Numbered from the stretch's first letter, positions 55,201 through 60,896 are shown. The stretch: DNA of 64,000 nt from Dastarcus helophoroides (GCA_028583605.1 CM053327.1:44752059-44816058), one strand, 5' to 3'. The notes: a model not told the origin generated them from the letters alone. Made by a program: numbers and translations.

Positions 55201-57896
55201 ATTTCGATTTTAATCTGAAAAGTCAATAAATTAAACTCAAAATAATTTGAATTAGCGAACGAATTATATTTGGAAAAGGGTTAAACTTCGAGTAGAATGA
55301 CGACATTTTATGAAAACACATCAAAATTTTGCCAAATTTTCGTCGAACGTCTATTTTTTGAAAAATCGATAAATTCAATACATAAAAATATTGAAAATGG
55401 TAAAACTGCTGTTAGAATTAATTACAATGACTTAATAAAAATAATAATAATGATTTATTACGTGCAATAAATAGTTATAAATCACGTTATGAGTAATAAC
55501 TAGAAATTAAAGATGATCCACAATGCAACACTGATTGAATAATATTTTTGTTTTTTTGCAAGAATCGCATAAAATTCTCGTAAATCTAATAATGTCGCAT
55601 AACATTGTTCCAGTTACAAACATATTTTTATGTGTGCGCCGCATGACTAGACGCAAACAAACATAAATATCTAAAATTATTCCAAATAAAAACACATTGC
55701 AAATAACTATTTAATATTGATATCTTGCGCGAAAAAATACTACTAAACGTGTTTTTTTTTTGTAGTTTAAAAGGTCAGTTCTGTTATTTAACTTTATTGT
55801 TGTACGTGAGGCGTTTTTTTATTTATTTGTCTGAACATTTTTATCCTAAATAGCGCTTGAGCTTCCTGTTAAAGCTAGAATTTTTTCAAATCGAATTAGG
55901 TTGATTAAGTGAAACAACAATGTTCATGTTTTATTAGCTTTTTTTTAGCCAGTTACTCTTTTCACAATTCTCAGTAACCTGTTAAGGAAAGAAGTAACTG
56001 GCGAAGAAAAAGTCAATAAAACATGAATGAGAATACCAATACTTCACAAAGGAGATACAGAGAATATCTAAACAATGTTCGTATTGGAAATTACCATACA
56101 ACTCTAAAAAGGTACCACAATTGATCAATAACAACAGCATTTTATGCTCAAAAAATTCCTATCACGATGCAACGGATATGTCATGAGATGTTTACGTTTG
56201 CATAGGAGAACTTATTTATAAAATAATGTTTTTCGGGACCTAACATACAATAGCCAGCTTCTGAATCAGTATTGGTTCGAATAAAAGAAAGATTTTTTGT
56301 TCGTATCATTTTTTAGGTGAGTATATTTAATGTCATAGTAATTCCTCATTATTAATAACACCAGCATTTCGTTAAAGAATAATCCCAAGTGATTTGCAAA
56401 AGTATAACTTAGAGAAAAATGGTCGTAAAAGAAAATTAAAAAAATAAATTCAATCCTCGAGGTTTTTGGATTTAGATTTTCAGTCTTCGCTGACTAGTTT
56501 ATACACAATAATCGCTGGAAGGGGCTATCTCTACGAAATCAAACAAACTCCAATAAATTTTTAAATAACGGTTGCTGTTTGTGATAAAAATAGATTTTAA
56601 ATAGAAATGACTAATACACCAACTCATGTAACTTGTTCTGATAACATAAATAACTGTTAAACATGAATATATTTAGAACTTGATTAGAGGAATGAATAAT
56701 TATGAATTAAGCTTTGAAGGTCGTGTGCCATCTAAGGAATTCAGTTAACCTTCGAAAAATCAGAGACAGACTATTACATTATTAATCATTAACCTTTTCA
56801 GACCTTTATGCTCTGAATAAATTATGACATAACACTTTCTTTAATTCTTTTTTGAACCTCACGTTACGCTGCAGCATATTTTGTGTTAAACATTATTTTT
56901 TTAAAAATAATTTGGCAGCCTTTTTAGACTAAATGGCACTGACATCAGTATTTCCTGAACGTTCTCGTTTCGATAATTTTTTACTCGAACCCTCGACCGA
57001 TTTTCGTATTTATCGAACATATTCAGGTCGTTCAATTTAAAGGGAATATTTCGAGAAAAACAAATAAAAACAAACAAAAGCCCTTCACATTGGTAATGCG
57101 AAGGTGCAGAAATATTTTTTGTTCGTTTCATTAAAAGAACTAATTTTTCAGAAAAGGAAGTGGAAAAACTCAATGTAAAAAGTTGCCTAGTTAAAAATCA
57201 ACGGACATACTACAGCGTGTAATAAAATATTAAAAAAAGGATACGTACTTGCGAACAATAATGATGTTTTATCTGCAACTAGTTGCATACATGTCTTGTG
57301 AAATTTGACGTAACAAGCAGTTAATTTATTCTTTGAAATTCTTAGTACGAGTATGAATCATTTGCATAAAATGACTCAATACGTAAAGATATATAAAGAA
57401 TTACTGGGAAGATATTCATGTTGCATCTATAAATATTCTGACACAATTAAAGTGCATAACCTCAAAAAACATTTTATAAACATGCCCTACATTTACTAAC
57501 CTACAAAACATCCCAGGTAATCAAAATTGATTAAATTATGCTTCTATAGAACACGTATATTTACCACAAAAGCGTATCAGTTGATGAAATATTTGCTCAA
57601 ATGATAAGTAAATATTGAACAGGAAATGTTTATCCACTTCGTCTTATTGAAACTCACCAATTTTTCCATAAACTGTCTGTAAAGGTAAATCCAAGTCATC
57701 CAAAGCGGACTGCTTCAACACCAAATTTTTTAACTGAACGTCCCCTGTAAACAATTATTGCGTCTCAATTTGTCCGATTACACCGCCGCAGCTTACCTCC
57801 CCATATTCCGACGTTAAGTTGTTTGGTATCCAAATTTTCCACATAATCACCCAAAACTTTATTCAGCACTTGGGCTAAAACACTCTCAAACACCAT
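74..57896 (-). CDS. Vps13: Vps13 (VPS13A/C-type bridge-like lipid transfer protein), complete, 39 coding exons
   Basis: VPS13 proteins are long hydrophobic-groove rods that move bulk lipid between membranes at contact sites of the ER with mitochondria, lipid droplets or endosomes. Exons read on the minus strand: 57896-57797, 57744-57658, 44513-44316, 44268-44045, 43997-43859, 34508-34123, 31477-31276, 30383-30137, 29550-29296, 27970-27355, 27283-27106, 27048-26807, 22725-22437, 22385-22159, 21304-21149, 21093-20635, 20160-19882, 19694-19424, 19374-19109, 18908-18720, 18668-18485, 18434-18232, 13736-13599, 13543-13109, 12976-12824, 12768-12265, 11560-11345, 11272-11225, 10429-10226, 10175-9891, 5195-5047, 4993-4260, 4206-4031, 3975-3731, 3013-2818, 2187-1948, 1290-1121, 968-716, 283-74. 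All introns are GT-AG and phases agree at every junction. The sum is 9753 nt, giving 3250 residues, close to the family's usual 3100-3750. Order of domains: chorein, extended groove, six-repeat VAB, ATG2-C/DH-like, PH-like. No frameshift or stop was found, so the gene looks functional despite its repeat-filled introns. UTRs were not placed. Confidence 0.95.
284..715. repeat. Vps13 intron with a hairpin MITE copy
   Basis: About 530-705 forms an imperfect inverted repeat (TTTTCAATATTTATAACTAATAAACT at one side, TTATTAGCAATAAAGT at the other). A related copy lies at about 29066-29250. Nothing else is recognised in this intron. Confidence 0.5.
1515..1918. mobile_element. Two adjacent copies of the 'CTTGTCCCCTGAAACC' hairpin MITE
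   Basis: One copy is about 1515-1655 and the second about 1664-1918. Each has inverted ends reading ...AAATCTTGTCCCCTGAAACC and its complement around an internal A/T-rich segment. The second keeps the inner arms GTTGCTCCAACGCG and GTTAGAGCAACG. Other copies are at 19733-19873, 34728-34815, 45300-45470 and 45730-45835. The family is non-coding; its superfamily was not determined. Confidence 0.65.
1948..3013 (-). CDS. Vps13: Vps13 exons 35-36: DH-like / ATG2-C helices
   Basis: Residues 2895-3040 (exons 3013-2818, 2187-1948). Motifs are [35 protein letters not shown] and [21 protein letters not shown]. These amphipathic helices target VPS13A/C to lipid droplets and mitochondria in other animals. 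Exon 36 has no internal Met-initiated ORF longer than the exon, so it is easy to miss. Confidence 0.94.
2188..2817. other. Low-complexity A/T-rich intron
   Basis: Degenerate GAAATTTTC/AAAAAGTCGAAA-type sequence related to the minisatellites elsewhere in the window. No gene or bounded element seen. Confidence 0.5.
3390..3655. repeat. Dispersed repeat, copy 1
   Basis: It shares long near-identical stretches with 43540-43790, including AGTGAATCATAGGTAGCTGA and ACACTGCCACCTAGCGAAG. The right part folds as a hairpin (AGACCAATACGTTTGAACAT against ATTTCAAACCTATTGGTCT). It lies in Vps13 intron 34 (3014-3730) and is non-coding. Confidence 0.6.
3731..5195 (-). CDS. Vps13: Vps13 exons 31-34: sixth VAB repeat and ATG2-C region
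   Basis: Residues 2461-2894 (exons 5195-5047, 4993-4260, 4206-4031, 3975-3731). The sixth VAB repeat is [16 protein letters not shown]. Exon 32 has the strongly conserved [17 protein letters not shown] and [18 protein letters not shown] blocks; exon 34 has [15 protein letters not shown] and [13 protein letters not shown]. This region closes the lipid groove at its C-terminal end. Confidence 0.95.
5480..8080. repeat. A/T-rich tandem array, ~308-bp unit in 616-bp higher-order repeats
   Basis: Landmarks such as TATATAG(C)AAATGATATTTTTATT recur at about 5795, 6100, 6408 and 6717. Units two apart (616 bp) are far more alike than neighbours, which explains the twin ORFs at 6160 and 6776. The array is interrupted by a hAT MITE at 7031-7672 and decays to about 8080. 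It lies wholly within Vps13 intron 30. Confidence 0.75.
7031..7672. mobile_element. Non-autonomous hAT element (MITE), 642 bp
   Basis: The ends are inverted: CAGAGACTAAATAGACTGAAC at the left and its near-perfect complement at the right, fitting the hAT CAGRG rule. Flanks are an exact 8-bp target duplication TATATAGC (7023-7030, 7673-7680), also hAT-like. It is less A/T-rich than the array it entered. No transposase coding. Confidence 0.85.
8085..8275 (+). mobile_element. Retroposon 3'-end fragment
   Basis: The run ACAGACAGACAAACACAC followed by TTTCGCATTTATTATTAAGG resembles the shared 3' tail of many insect SINE/LINE copies. The fragment has a 68-codon open frame that I do not regard as a gene. 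Assignment is from motif memory only. Confidence 0.35.
8490..9887 (+). mobile_element. Full-length but dead mariner/Tc1-superfamily element
   Basis: About 60-bp terminal inverted repeats start CCCGGATATC (8490) and, on the other strand, CCGGGATATC (9887), followed by matching TTATCTTGGTCAAGGGTG. Each end abuts a TA dinucleotide (8488-8489, 9888-9889), the expected target duplication. Its transposase remnant is annotated separately. The right end lies at the Vps13 exon 30 donor. Confidence 0.9.
8631..9632 (+). pseudogene. Mariner-type transposase with DUF4817 N-terminus, broken
   Basis: The start [16 protein letters not shown] with a helix-turn-helix segment is DUF4817-like. After frameshifts, the frame shows [13 protein letters not shown], then QHDGATAH and finally [10 protein letters not shown], the three DDE/D catalytic blocks. 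I count 41 residues between the second and third acids. Breaks: frameshifts at about 8870-8890 and 9090-9110, a TAA at about 9348 just before the second acid, and loss of the usual SPDLTP residues. The protein cannot be made intact. Confidence 0.85.
9891..10175 (-). CDS. Vps13: Vps13 exon 30: VAB domain, fifth repeat
   Basis: Residues 2366-2460. The repeat asparagine is in [12 protein letters not shown], followed by the conserved CAPFWP motif. The donor AAG|GTACCG lies at the end of the mariner-type element 8490-9887: positions +2/+3 are its TA target duplication and +4 onward is transposon. Confidence 0.94.
10226..11560 (-). CDS. Vps13: Vps13 exons 27-29: VAB domain, fourth repeat
   Basis: Residues 2210-2365 (exons 11560-11345, 11272-11225, 10429-10226). 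Exon 27 has the conserved [18 protein letters not shown] block with the fourth VAB asparagine. Exon 28 is only 48 bp ([16 protein letters not shown]) and codes a polar loop. Exon 29 has [17 protein letters not shown] and [14 protein letters not shown]. Confidence 0.92.
10684..10740 (-). mobile_element. hAT terminus fragment
   Basis: On the minus strand it begins CAGTGGTTTCCGAACTTTTA and ends GCGCGGCGCCCCTA, resembling a hAT terminal and subterminal sequence. No opposite end was found, so it is probably a truncated relic in intron 28 (10430-11224). Confidence 0.45.
10873..10948. repeat. 38-bp exact tandem duplication
   Basis: AAAGCACATCCACTAACAAT and the following 18 bp occur twice in tandem with no divergence, so the duplication is recent. 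Intronic. Confidence 0.9.
11690..12200. other. Low-complexity A/T-rich intron
   Basis: TTTTCGACTTTT/TTTTCAAAATT-type degenerate sequence in the intron between exons 26 and 27. No bounded element seen. Confidence 0.5.
12265..13736 (-). CDS. Vps13: Vps13 exons 23-26: VAB domain, first three repeats
   Basis: Residues 1800-2209 (exons 13736-13599, 13543-13109, 12976-12824, 12768-12265). Exon 23 carries [19 protein letters not shown], the typical entry to the region. The VPS13 adaptor-binding (VAB) domain has six beta repeats, each with an invariant asparagine. Three are visible here: INESGL in exon 24, VHNHFE and FKNCLP in exon 26. The VAB domain recruits VPS13 to organelles through Pro-x-Pro adaptors in the best-studied members. 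Confidence 0.93.
13890..16720. repeat. 20-bp palindromic minisatellite array (CTTTTTTC type)
   Basis: The dominant unit is TCGAAATTTCGACTTTTTTC. Its core TCGAAATTTCGA is its own reverse complement, and the pyrimidine spacer gives orientation. Longer duplications are nested: a ~109-bp repeat at about 14225-14430, and blocks containing AATGTTACAAAGGCGTAGAAAG at 13940, 15814 and 15957. It fills most of Vps13 intron 22. Confidence 0.85.
16692..16852. repeat. Foldback-like element, conserved core A
   Basis: Unique-looking sequence carrying GATTAAAAATA, GAACGCAG and TTTAACCATAG. It is flanked on the left by the minisatellite in the CTTTTTTC orientation and on the right (16853-17260) by it in the opposite, purine-spacer orientation. 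Related cores lie at 17478-17640, 59143-59240 and 59525-59680. Confidence 0.55.
17277..17463 (-). mobile_element. Short Penelope-like element fragment with hammerhead-like core
   Basis: The insert is bounded by a 14-bp target duplication AAAAGGTCGAAATG (17263-17276, 17464-17477). On the minus strand it contains CCTGAAGAAGCCC ... GGGCGAAACGTC, resembling the CUGANGA and GAAA core strands of the hammerhead motif known from Penelope-like retroelements. The 187-bp length indicates a 5'-truncated copy. The extra A after CTGAAGA may disable catalysis. Confidence 0.5.
17478..17780. repeat. Foldback-like core B and decayed minisatellite
   Basis: It carries ACTGAACTACTGC and CATCTGCCTAACTTAACCATAG, matching cores A, C and D. 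Degenerate GAAATTTCGACTTT repeats follow to about 17780. The rest of the intron to 18231 shows no recognised element. Confidence 0.5.
18232..18908 (-). CDS. Vps13: Vps13 exons 20-22, split by 51-bp and 50-bp introns
   Basis: Residues 1608-1799 (exons 18908-18720, 18668-18485, 18434-18232). The first exon has the family's [20 protein letters not shown] block. The open frame runs across 18719-18669, but that segment is a 51-bp GT-AG intron interrupting the expected [19 protein letters not shown] strand. The next intron (18484-18435, 50 bp) is needed to join FFKTD to VGVDIAK. Confidence 0.88.
19109..20160 (-). CDS. Vps13: Vps13 exons 17-19
   Basis: Residues 1336-1607 (exons 20160-19882, 19694-19424, 19374-19109). 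They code further groove strands, including [21 protein letters not shown] and [16 protein letters not shown]. Intron 17 is 187 bp and mostly a MITE; intron 18 is 49 bp. Confidence 0.92.
19733..19873. mobile_element. Hairpin MITE filling Vps13 intron 17
   Basis: Ends GGTTATCTTCAAAAATTGAT and, at the right, TATATCAAAGTTGAAGGAAC with AGGGGACAAG inside place it in the 'CTTGTCCCCTGAAACC' family. The element occupies most of a 187-bp intron, and its right end starts about 8 bp from the GTAAGT donor of exon 17. Confidence 0.65.
20161..20634. other. Vps13 intron 16, no element recognised
   Basis: A/T-rich with several scattered copies of TACCACATTTACTTAA (about 20228, 20468, 20490). No gene or bounded transposon. 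Confidence 0.5.
20635..21304 (-). CDS. Vps13: Vps13 exons 15-16
   Basis: Residues 1131-1335 (exons 21304-21149, 21093-20635). Conserved landmarks are the [10 protein letters not shown] start, the [18 protein letters not shown] junction helix, an alanine/glutamine-rich coiled segment, and the [13 protein letters not shown] groove repeat. Confidence 0.94.
21305..22158. other. Vps13 intron 14, no element recognised
   Basis: It contains a 61-codon open frame (minus, 21552-21367) with plausible donor-like sites, but exons 14 and 15 already join in phase at a conserved site. No repeat family identified. Confidence 0.5.
22159..22725 (-). CDS. Vps13: Vps13 exons 13-14 with a 51-bp intron between
   Basis: Residues 959-1130. 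Exon 13 (22725-22437) codes the conserved [19 protein letters not shown] helix-strand region. The frame stays open through to 22159, but 22436-22386 has a GTGCGT donor and a TTTTTCAG acceptor, is 51 bp, and would add a hydrophobic segment where the family has a polar lysine-rich linker. I therefore call it an intron. Removing it keeps the frame. Confidence 0.88.
23168..26660. repeat. Intronic satellite, ~107-bp monomers in higher-order units
   Basis: About 32 head-to-tail monomers share CACCAAG, TTTTAGAGAATATTTTA, GATGAATTATCGA and TCAAAACCATT landmarks. At least three monomer types alternate, giving 214-bp dimers and ~320-bp trimers; blocks at about 23,700-24,100 and 24,990-25,390 are almost identical at a distance of 1290 bp (12 monomers). 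Open frames appear on the minus strand, but 214 is not a multiple of three and they do not continue, so the array is not coding. Confidence 0.9.
26807..27970 (-). CDS. Vps13: Vps13 exons 10-12
   Basis: Residues 613-958 (exons 27970-27355, 27283-27106, 27048-26807). Exon 10 contains the conserved groove block [18 protein letters not shown] and a VNLGNL strand. Exon 11 is a Thr/Ser-rich linker that ends in a DVKFEMS strand. The next intron, 22726-26806, is mostly satellite DNA. Confidence 0.94.
28090..28730. other. Low-complexity T-rich intron segment
   Basis: TTTTGACTTTTTT/AAATTTT-type degenerate repeat in Vps13 intron 9. A hairpin MITE copy follows at 29066-29250; the rest of the intron to 29295 holds nothing recognised. 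Confidence 0.5.
29066..29250. mobile_element. Hairpin MITE, second copy of the 530-705 family
   Basis: TTTTTCAATATTCATAACTA with TTAAACTTTATTAACG, and an inverted counterpart CTAAGTTTAATAACTAAGAATTG, match the copy at 530-705. The middle has its own palindrome (CCATGTTTCT ... AGAAACATCATGG). Confidence 0.5.
29296..30383 (-). CDS. Vps13: Vps13 exons 8-9
   Basis: Residues 446-613 (exons 30383-30137 and 29550-29296). Exon 9 holds the conserved strands [19 protein letters not shown] and [10 protein letters not shown] of the groove. The exon 8 donor is AA|GTACGT at 30136; only this choice gives the in-frame AMK-VHVKID join. A MITE fills nearly all of the intron between them. Confidence 0.93.
29587..30131. 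mobile_element. MITE with internal ~117-bp tandem repeats in Vps13 intron 8
   Basis: Long inverted ends: TTTTATTGGCTTTTTCTTC with CTAGATTTTCAGTAAC on the left, and complements on the right. Inside are about three copies of a ~117-bp unit with TTTGTCAAAAATCA, ATCACAAACA and CGATGCTTGGGGCAAT. A shorter relative is at 55923-56070. The shared right-end sequence AGATACAGAGAATATCT stops within a few bases of the exon 8 donor. Confidence 0.7.
30384..31275. other. Vps13 intron 7, no element recognised
   Basis: A/T-rich, no repeat family or coding segment recognised. Confidence 0.5.
31276..31477 (-). CDS. Vps13: Vps13 exon 7
   Basis: Residues 379-445. It codes a charged helix ([18 protein letters not shown]), then a flexible segment with WFSWVWG, matching the tryptophan-glycine linker seen in VPS13A/C. 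The donor is a weak-looking C|GTAGGT, set by the in-frame join to LKQLEAAM in exon 8. Confidence 0.93.
31532..31609. repeat. 27-bp minisatellite, three copies
   Basis: TACGAAGTGTAACTCTTTCA plus seven bases repeats three times with one substitution. Intronic. Confidence 0.9.
32100..33980 (+). mobile_element. Tigger/pogo-type element, 1881 bp, dead
   Basis: Inverted ends CAGTAAAAGCTCCTTATTCG and, on the other strand, CAGTAAAAGCTCTTTATTCG, flanked by TA on both sides (32098-32099, 33981-33982). More TATTCGCG words lie inside both ends. The transposase remnant is annotated separately. It lies in Vps13 intron 6, opposite in sense to the gene. Confidence 0.9.
32365..33680 (+). pseudogene. Tigger/jerky-like transposase remnant
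   Basis: Recognisable pieces: a CENPB-type DNA-binding domain end ([20 protein letters not shown]), [27 protein letters not shown], then [20 protein letters not shown], typical of Tigger DDE transposases, and YIKRTFK with a long helical tail. The pieces lie in different frames with stops between. A snap-back insertion at about 32750-32795 also breaks it. Confidence 0.85.
34123..34508 (-). CDS. Vps13: Vps13 exon 6
   Basis: Residues 250-378. It codes conserved VPS13 segments: the YRKYRP block, a tryptophan pair (EWWKFAY) and the [13 protein letters not shown] block. The exon is phase 1 in and phase 0 out. It sits alone between a 9.3-kb and a 2.6-kb intron. Confidence 0.95.
34728..34815. mobile_element. 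Truncated copy of the 'CTTGTCCCCTGAAACC' MITE
   Basis: Only the left arm is present: AAATCTTGTCCCCTGAAACC through AGGTTGCTCTAACGCG. The right arm is missing. Confidence 0.6.
34820..38860. other. Low-complexity A/T-rich intron DNA
   Basis: About 4 kb of degenerate GAAATTTTCAAAAAGTCG-like sequence, in one orientation before about 36.5 kb and mainly the other after it. No bounded element or gene recognised. Confidence 0.55.
39240..39938 (+). CDS. LINE copy 1 ORF1 protein (232 residues)
   Basis: Intact frame from ATG 39240 to TGA. The N-terminus is basic ([15 protein letters not shown]), then a long coiled coil rich in Lys/Glu/Ile/Asn (about residues 40-115), then an RRM-like part with NNIIVNGL, as in L1-type ORF1 nucleic-acid chaperones. 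In copy 2 the codon at the TGA reads TGG, so the ancestral ORF1 was probably slightly longer and overlapped ORF2. Confidence 0.8.
   Translation: MEKSSTDEGGKRKRVREETLTRTKKMSRTPIKTKTIDNEDKLNLILSMMQDIREEMQEIKNEQKKYNNDIRKIQIENDKLREENERIIKENEKMKKDIKIISNNLEWIEKDKRKNNIIVNGLTVNTNDNAILITEMENFFKEKLEIQTKVEETYNIGRNIYLVKLQNENEKKRIMKNKSKLRKINEKIFINEDLTHKEREKRRQLKNKAEEEKRMGKNIKMGYNKIIVDGET
39935..43037 (+). pseudogene. LINE copy 1 ORF2 (endonuclease and reverse transcriptase), broken
   Basis: Endonuclease motifs: [35 protein letters not shown] motifs: [37 protein letters not shown] and FADD at 42280-42291; a C-terminal YLGVIID and ETWVLTERM region follows. Breaks: a 4-bp insertion at about 40766, altered sequence where copy 2 has SDHYLVV (about 40822-40845), a frame break at about 41290, TGA at 42142, and a 1-bp loss plus TAG at about 42320-42345. 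Confidence 0.88.
43540..43790. repeat. Dispersed repeat, copy 2
   Basis: Matches 3390-3655, with the same AGTGAATCATAGGTAGCTGA word and the same hairpin (AGACCAATAGGTTTGAACAT against TTTCAAACCTATTGG). It ends about 70 bp from Vps13 exon 5. Confidence 0.6.
43859..44513 (-). CDS. Vps13: Vps13 exons 3-5: rest of chorein domain
   Basis: Residues 63-249 (exons 44513-44316, 44268-44045, 43997-43859). The family hallmark KIPWKNLYG is coded in exon 3, followed by a lysine/glutamate-rich helix; IRYED and the [12 protein letters not shown] strand follow in exons 4-5. These three exons are an island between two inverted LINE copies (38874-43101 and 46770-50957). Confidence 0.95.
44520..45290. other. 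Vps13 intron 2, proximal part
   Basis: No gene, repeat family or bounded element recognised. Confidence 0.4.
45300..45470. mobile_element. 'CTTGTCCCCTGAAACC' MITE, well-preserved copy
   Basis: Arms TTGATACACAAATCTTGTCC and, inverted, GGACAAGATTTGTATATCAA enclose AAGAAAGATTAAAAAACA and its complement, then a short hairpin tip with GATAGCTTGGTTGTC. This is the clearest copy of the family here. Confidence 0.7.
45730..45835. mobile_element. 'CTTGTCCCCTGAAACC' MITE, internally deleted copy
   Basis: Both arms are present, but the middle is only a few bases (ATTTCGGTC). The outer right end TTGAAGATAACCAAGGACCA matches the other copies. Confidence 0.6.
45840..46755. other. Intron 2 between MITE and LINE copy 2
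   Basis: Mixed unique and low-complexity A/T-rich sequence; a 77-codon open frame at 46003-46236 resembles nothing I know. Confidence 0.4.
46822..49886 (-). pseudogene. LINE copy 2 ORF2, broken
   Basis: Here the endonuclease end SDHYLVV and the RT segment [17 protein letters not shown] with [13 protein letters not shown] are intact where copy 1 is broken. Lesions: a 16-nt deletion in the endonuclease (about 49494), one A lost from an A-tract (about 48600), a TAG in the linker (about 48553), and a second 16-nt deletion in RT (about 47820). Confidence 0.88.
49949..50581 (-). pseudogene. LINE copy 2 ORF1, truncated by TAG
   Basis: Same protein as copy 1 ORF1 up to residue 210, where GAGGAG became GAATAG. 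After the stop the frame would run on past the point where copy 1 ends. Confidence 0.8.
50975..52340. other. Low-complexity A/T-rich intron DNA
   Basis: Degenerate AAAATTTTCAAAAAGTCGAAATT repeats in the purine-spacer orientation, opposite to the array that follows. Confidence 0.5.
52340..54890. repeat. 20-bp palindromic minisatellite array (CTTTAATC type)
   Basis: The main unit is TCGAAATTTCGACTTTAATC, the same palindromic core as at 13890-16720 with a different spacer. Higher-order repeats of about 150-172 bp marked by TTCCGGATTTCGCCTTTAAT recur from about 52500 to 53290, and blocks with AAAAAATTACGTTTAGAAAT recur at about 53765, 54245 and 54550. Confidence 0.85.
55923..56070. mobile_element. 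MITE, short relative of 29587-30131
   Basis: CATGTTTTATTAGCTTTTTT ... CCAGTTACTC and inverted GTAACTGGCGAAGAAAAAGT ... AATAAAACATG, followed by AGATACAGAGAATATCT as in the larger copy. The internal repeats are absent. Confidence 0.6.
56075..57657. other. Vps13 intron 1-side part of intron 2, no element recognised
   Basis: A/T-rich sequence. Open frames here resemble nothing known. It may hold regulatory sites near the 5' end of Vps13, but none can be supported. Confidence 0.4.
57658..57896 (-). CDS. Vps13: Vps13 exons 1-2: start of chorein domain
   Basis: Residues 1-62. The start is fixed by homology: the product opens [19 protein letters not shown], the canonical VPS13 N-terminus, and the family's IWGG motif spans the exon 1/2 junction. 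Exon 1 is 57896-57797 and exon 2 is 57744-57658, separated by a 52-bp intron and followed by a 13-kb intron. The chorein domain caps the lipid groove at the donor membrane, usually the ER. Confidence 0.95.
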
Positions 57897-58340
57897 GATT
57901 TCGCGTTACGAACGCAACAAAGTCTCTTCCGTTAACAATAAAATCTATTATTGGTGATGACATCAATCGAGGTCTAATATCGAAAATTTCTAATTACACG
58001 CGCACATGATTGTTTTTTATTTTGCTGTACATCATTGGAATATAATTTTCAAAGATAACGTCCAATGTCGCTAGTTAATATACTTCAAATTTGGAATTCG
58101 AAATTACAAAAACAAAAATGACATAACCATGTTGTGACAACTGACATAATTAAATTGACATTTGCTGATTATGATGTAATATTTCATAGAATTCATAACT
58201 TGGAGTTCGTTTAATGCTTTCTACGTATTATTGTCCGCCATATTTACTCCAAAATATACTTGACCTTTGGATTTTTTTAAATTTTGTTGCGTTTTTATCA
58301 TTAATAAAATTTAATAGGTATGAATCCAAAGGATACATTA
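57897..58340. other. Upstream region of Vps13
   Basis: 5' UTR and promoter of Vps13 should lie here. No TATA box, initiator or other element could be placed with confidence. Confidence 0.35.
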
Positions 58341-59142
58341 ACTATTTTTTGTCGAAATCTCGAAATTTTGATATTTTTCTCGAAATTTCGACTTTCATCG
58401 CGGAGCGACTTTAAACGCGAAATTTAAATTTTTTTCTCTAGATTTCAACTTAAATCTCGAAAAAAAATTAGAAATTTCGATTTTTTTCTCGAAATTTCCA
58501 CCTTTTTCCTAAAATTTCGACTTTTTTTATCGACATTGCGACTTCAACTTCGAAATTTCGACTCTAAACACGAAATTTCCACTTTTCTCTCGAAATTTCA
58601 ACTTTAATCTCTGGATTTCAGTTTTAATCTCCGGATTTCGGCTTTAATTTTGACATTTCGACTTTTTTCTCGAAATTTCGACATTATTCTCGACTTTAAA
58701 ATCGAAATTTTAAATTTTTTCGTTAAATTTCAACTTTAATCTCGAAAAAAAATTATGTTTAGAAATTTCGACTTTTTTTCCGAAATTTCCACCTTTTTCT
58801 TAAAATTTCGACTTTTTTTAATCGACATTTCGACTTTAACCTCGAAATTTCGACTCTTAAAGGCGAAATTTCCAATTTTTTCTCGAAATTTCAAATTTAA
58901 TCTCCCGATTTCGATTTTAATCTCCGACTTTCAAATTTAATCTCGAAATTTCGACTTTTTTCTCGAAATTTCAACTTTAACCTCGGAATTTTGACATTAA
59001 ACTCGAAATTTCGACTTTTTTTGTGAAATTTCGGTTTTAAACCCGAAATTTCCGTTTTAAACCCGAAATGTTGGTTTTAAACTCGAAATTGCGACTTTTT
59101 TGTCGAAATTTTGACTGTTATACAGGAATTTCAACTTTACCC
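58340..59142. repeat. 20-bp palindromic minisatellite array, intergenic
   Basis: Mixed CTTTAATC and CTTTTTTC spacers around TCGAAATTTCGA, with AAAAAATTATGTTTAGAAAT marker blocks like those at 53-54.6 kb, showing a common origin. Confidence 0.8.
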
Positions 59143-59800
59143 TCTGAATTTCTAGAAAAAAGACGAAATTTTGCTAATTAAAAATAGAAATTACCGAACG
59201 CACCCTACTGTACTTAACCATAGAATATAGAAATTTCGACTTTAATCCCGAAATTCTAAAATTAAAGCTGAAATTTCGAGAAAAAAAAAAGATTAAAGTC
59301 GAAATTTCAACATTAAAGTCGAAAAATCGTAATATCTTATTAACGTGATTTTCATCTTGAAATTTCGACTTTAAACTCAAAATTTCGACCTTTTTTTTTA
59401 GAATTTTGATTTTAATCTGGGGATTTGACTTTAAACTTGAAATTCCTTTTTTAGTTTTCAAAATTTCAACTTTAATCTCAAAATTTTAGCTTTAATTTCG
59501 AAACTTCGATACAAAAATCTCGAAATTTCGAAAAAAAAAAACGGAATATTGGTAATTAAAATTAGAAATCACTGAACGCACCTTACTGCCAACTGTTTAT
59601 CTTGTTTGGTAAAGGGAGTGGTGTGACGCAACTGTCATCTGCCCGACTTAACCATAGAGTATGGAAATCTTGACTTTAATCTCGAGATTTGGAGAAAAGC
59701 CGGAAACTTGATCCTAAAGTCGAAATTTCAGATTAAAATCGAATGGAGCTTAAGGTCAACAAATCATAAAATCTTATTAGTGTCGAGATTTTCAAAAAAA
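59143..59800. repeat. Foldback-like cores C and D
   Basis: Core C (59143-59240) has CTAATTAAAAATAGAAATTA, CCGAACGCACC and ACTTAACCATAGA. Core D (59525-59680) has TTAAAATTAGAAATCACTGA, ACGCACC and CATCTGCCCGACTTAACCAT. Minisatellite on their left runs in the pyrimidine-spacer orientation and on their right in the purine-spacer orientation. Confidence 0.55.
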
Positions 59801-60636
59801 GACTGAATGTGTTAATCCTAAGTTCATAATTCACAAAGGTAAACTGCTTACTAATTATTCTTTATGGTGGACTCTTATTGGTCGAAAACATTATGTTTAA
59901 TCATTTTGTTTAACATTTCTACGACCCAGTTTGGAAATATTTATATTTCTTATTGTTTGTTGACAACATTCTAAAACTGTTTTTGAAATATGACTACGTG
60001 ATATCTAAATTTATTTAAAACGTCATCTCATGACATATAACAAAAAACAGGTTAGTTTATTGTACATAGAATAGGAAAAATAAAAAATAGAAGACCAAAA
60101 TTAGATACTAATTTATATGACAAATAAATTTGAAAAATTTCACAGTGTTTGAATATACTCTTTCGTCTCGTTTTACAGCTTCACTGGAATATTTCGAAAT
60201 TAATTCTGCGCTCTAGAGTGTCAGCGTTAATTGAATACTTACTTTATTCAATCAACGGTGTCAGGTATATCCTTTTTCATTTCTATGAAAAGCTATAGAT
60301 TACATTTGACAGTGACAGTTTCAAAATGTTTCATGCATAGATTGTAGAAGTAGGATAGTGCACGAACGTAAAAAACGGCGTCGAAAAAGCGTCTAGTGAG
60401 TGGGTGTACCCTCTCCTGATATCGGGAGTGATCGATTTCTACTACCATAAATTACATATATATCTACACCAATGAGGAACGAAGTCAATAAATATGGCTA
60501 TTAAACACCTGTCAAGAATTGTCAAAACTTACTTAATTTCAATATCATTTCTTACTGCATTTAATTCATATTTTTTACGAAAAAGATGATGTAGGAGAAA
60601 TCTAAAAATGTTTATGCGCTTAACATGACCAATCAT

Positions 60637-60896
<260 letters not shown>
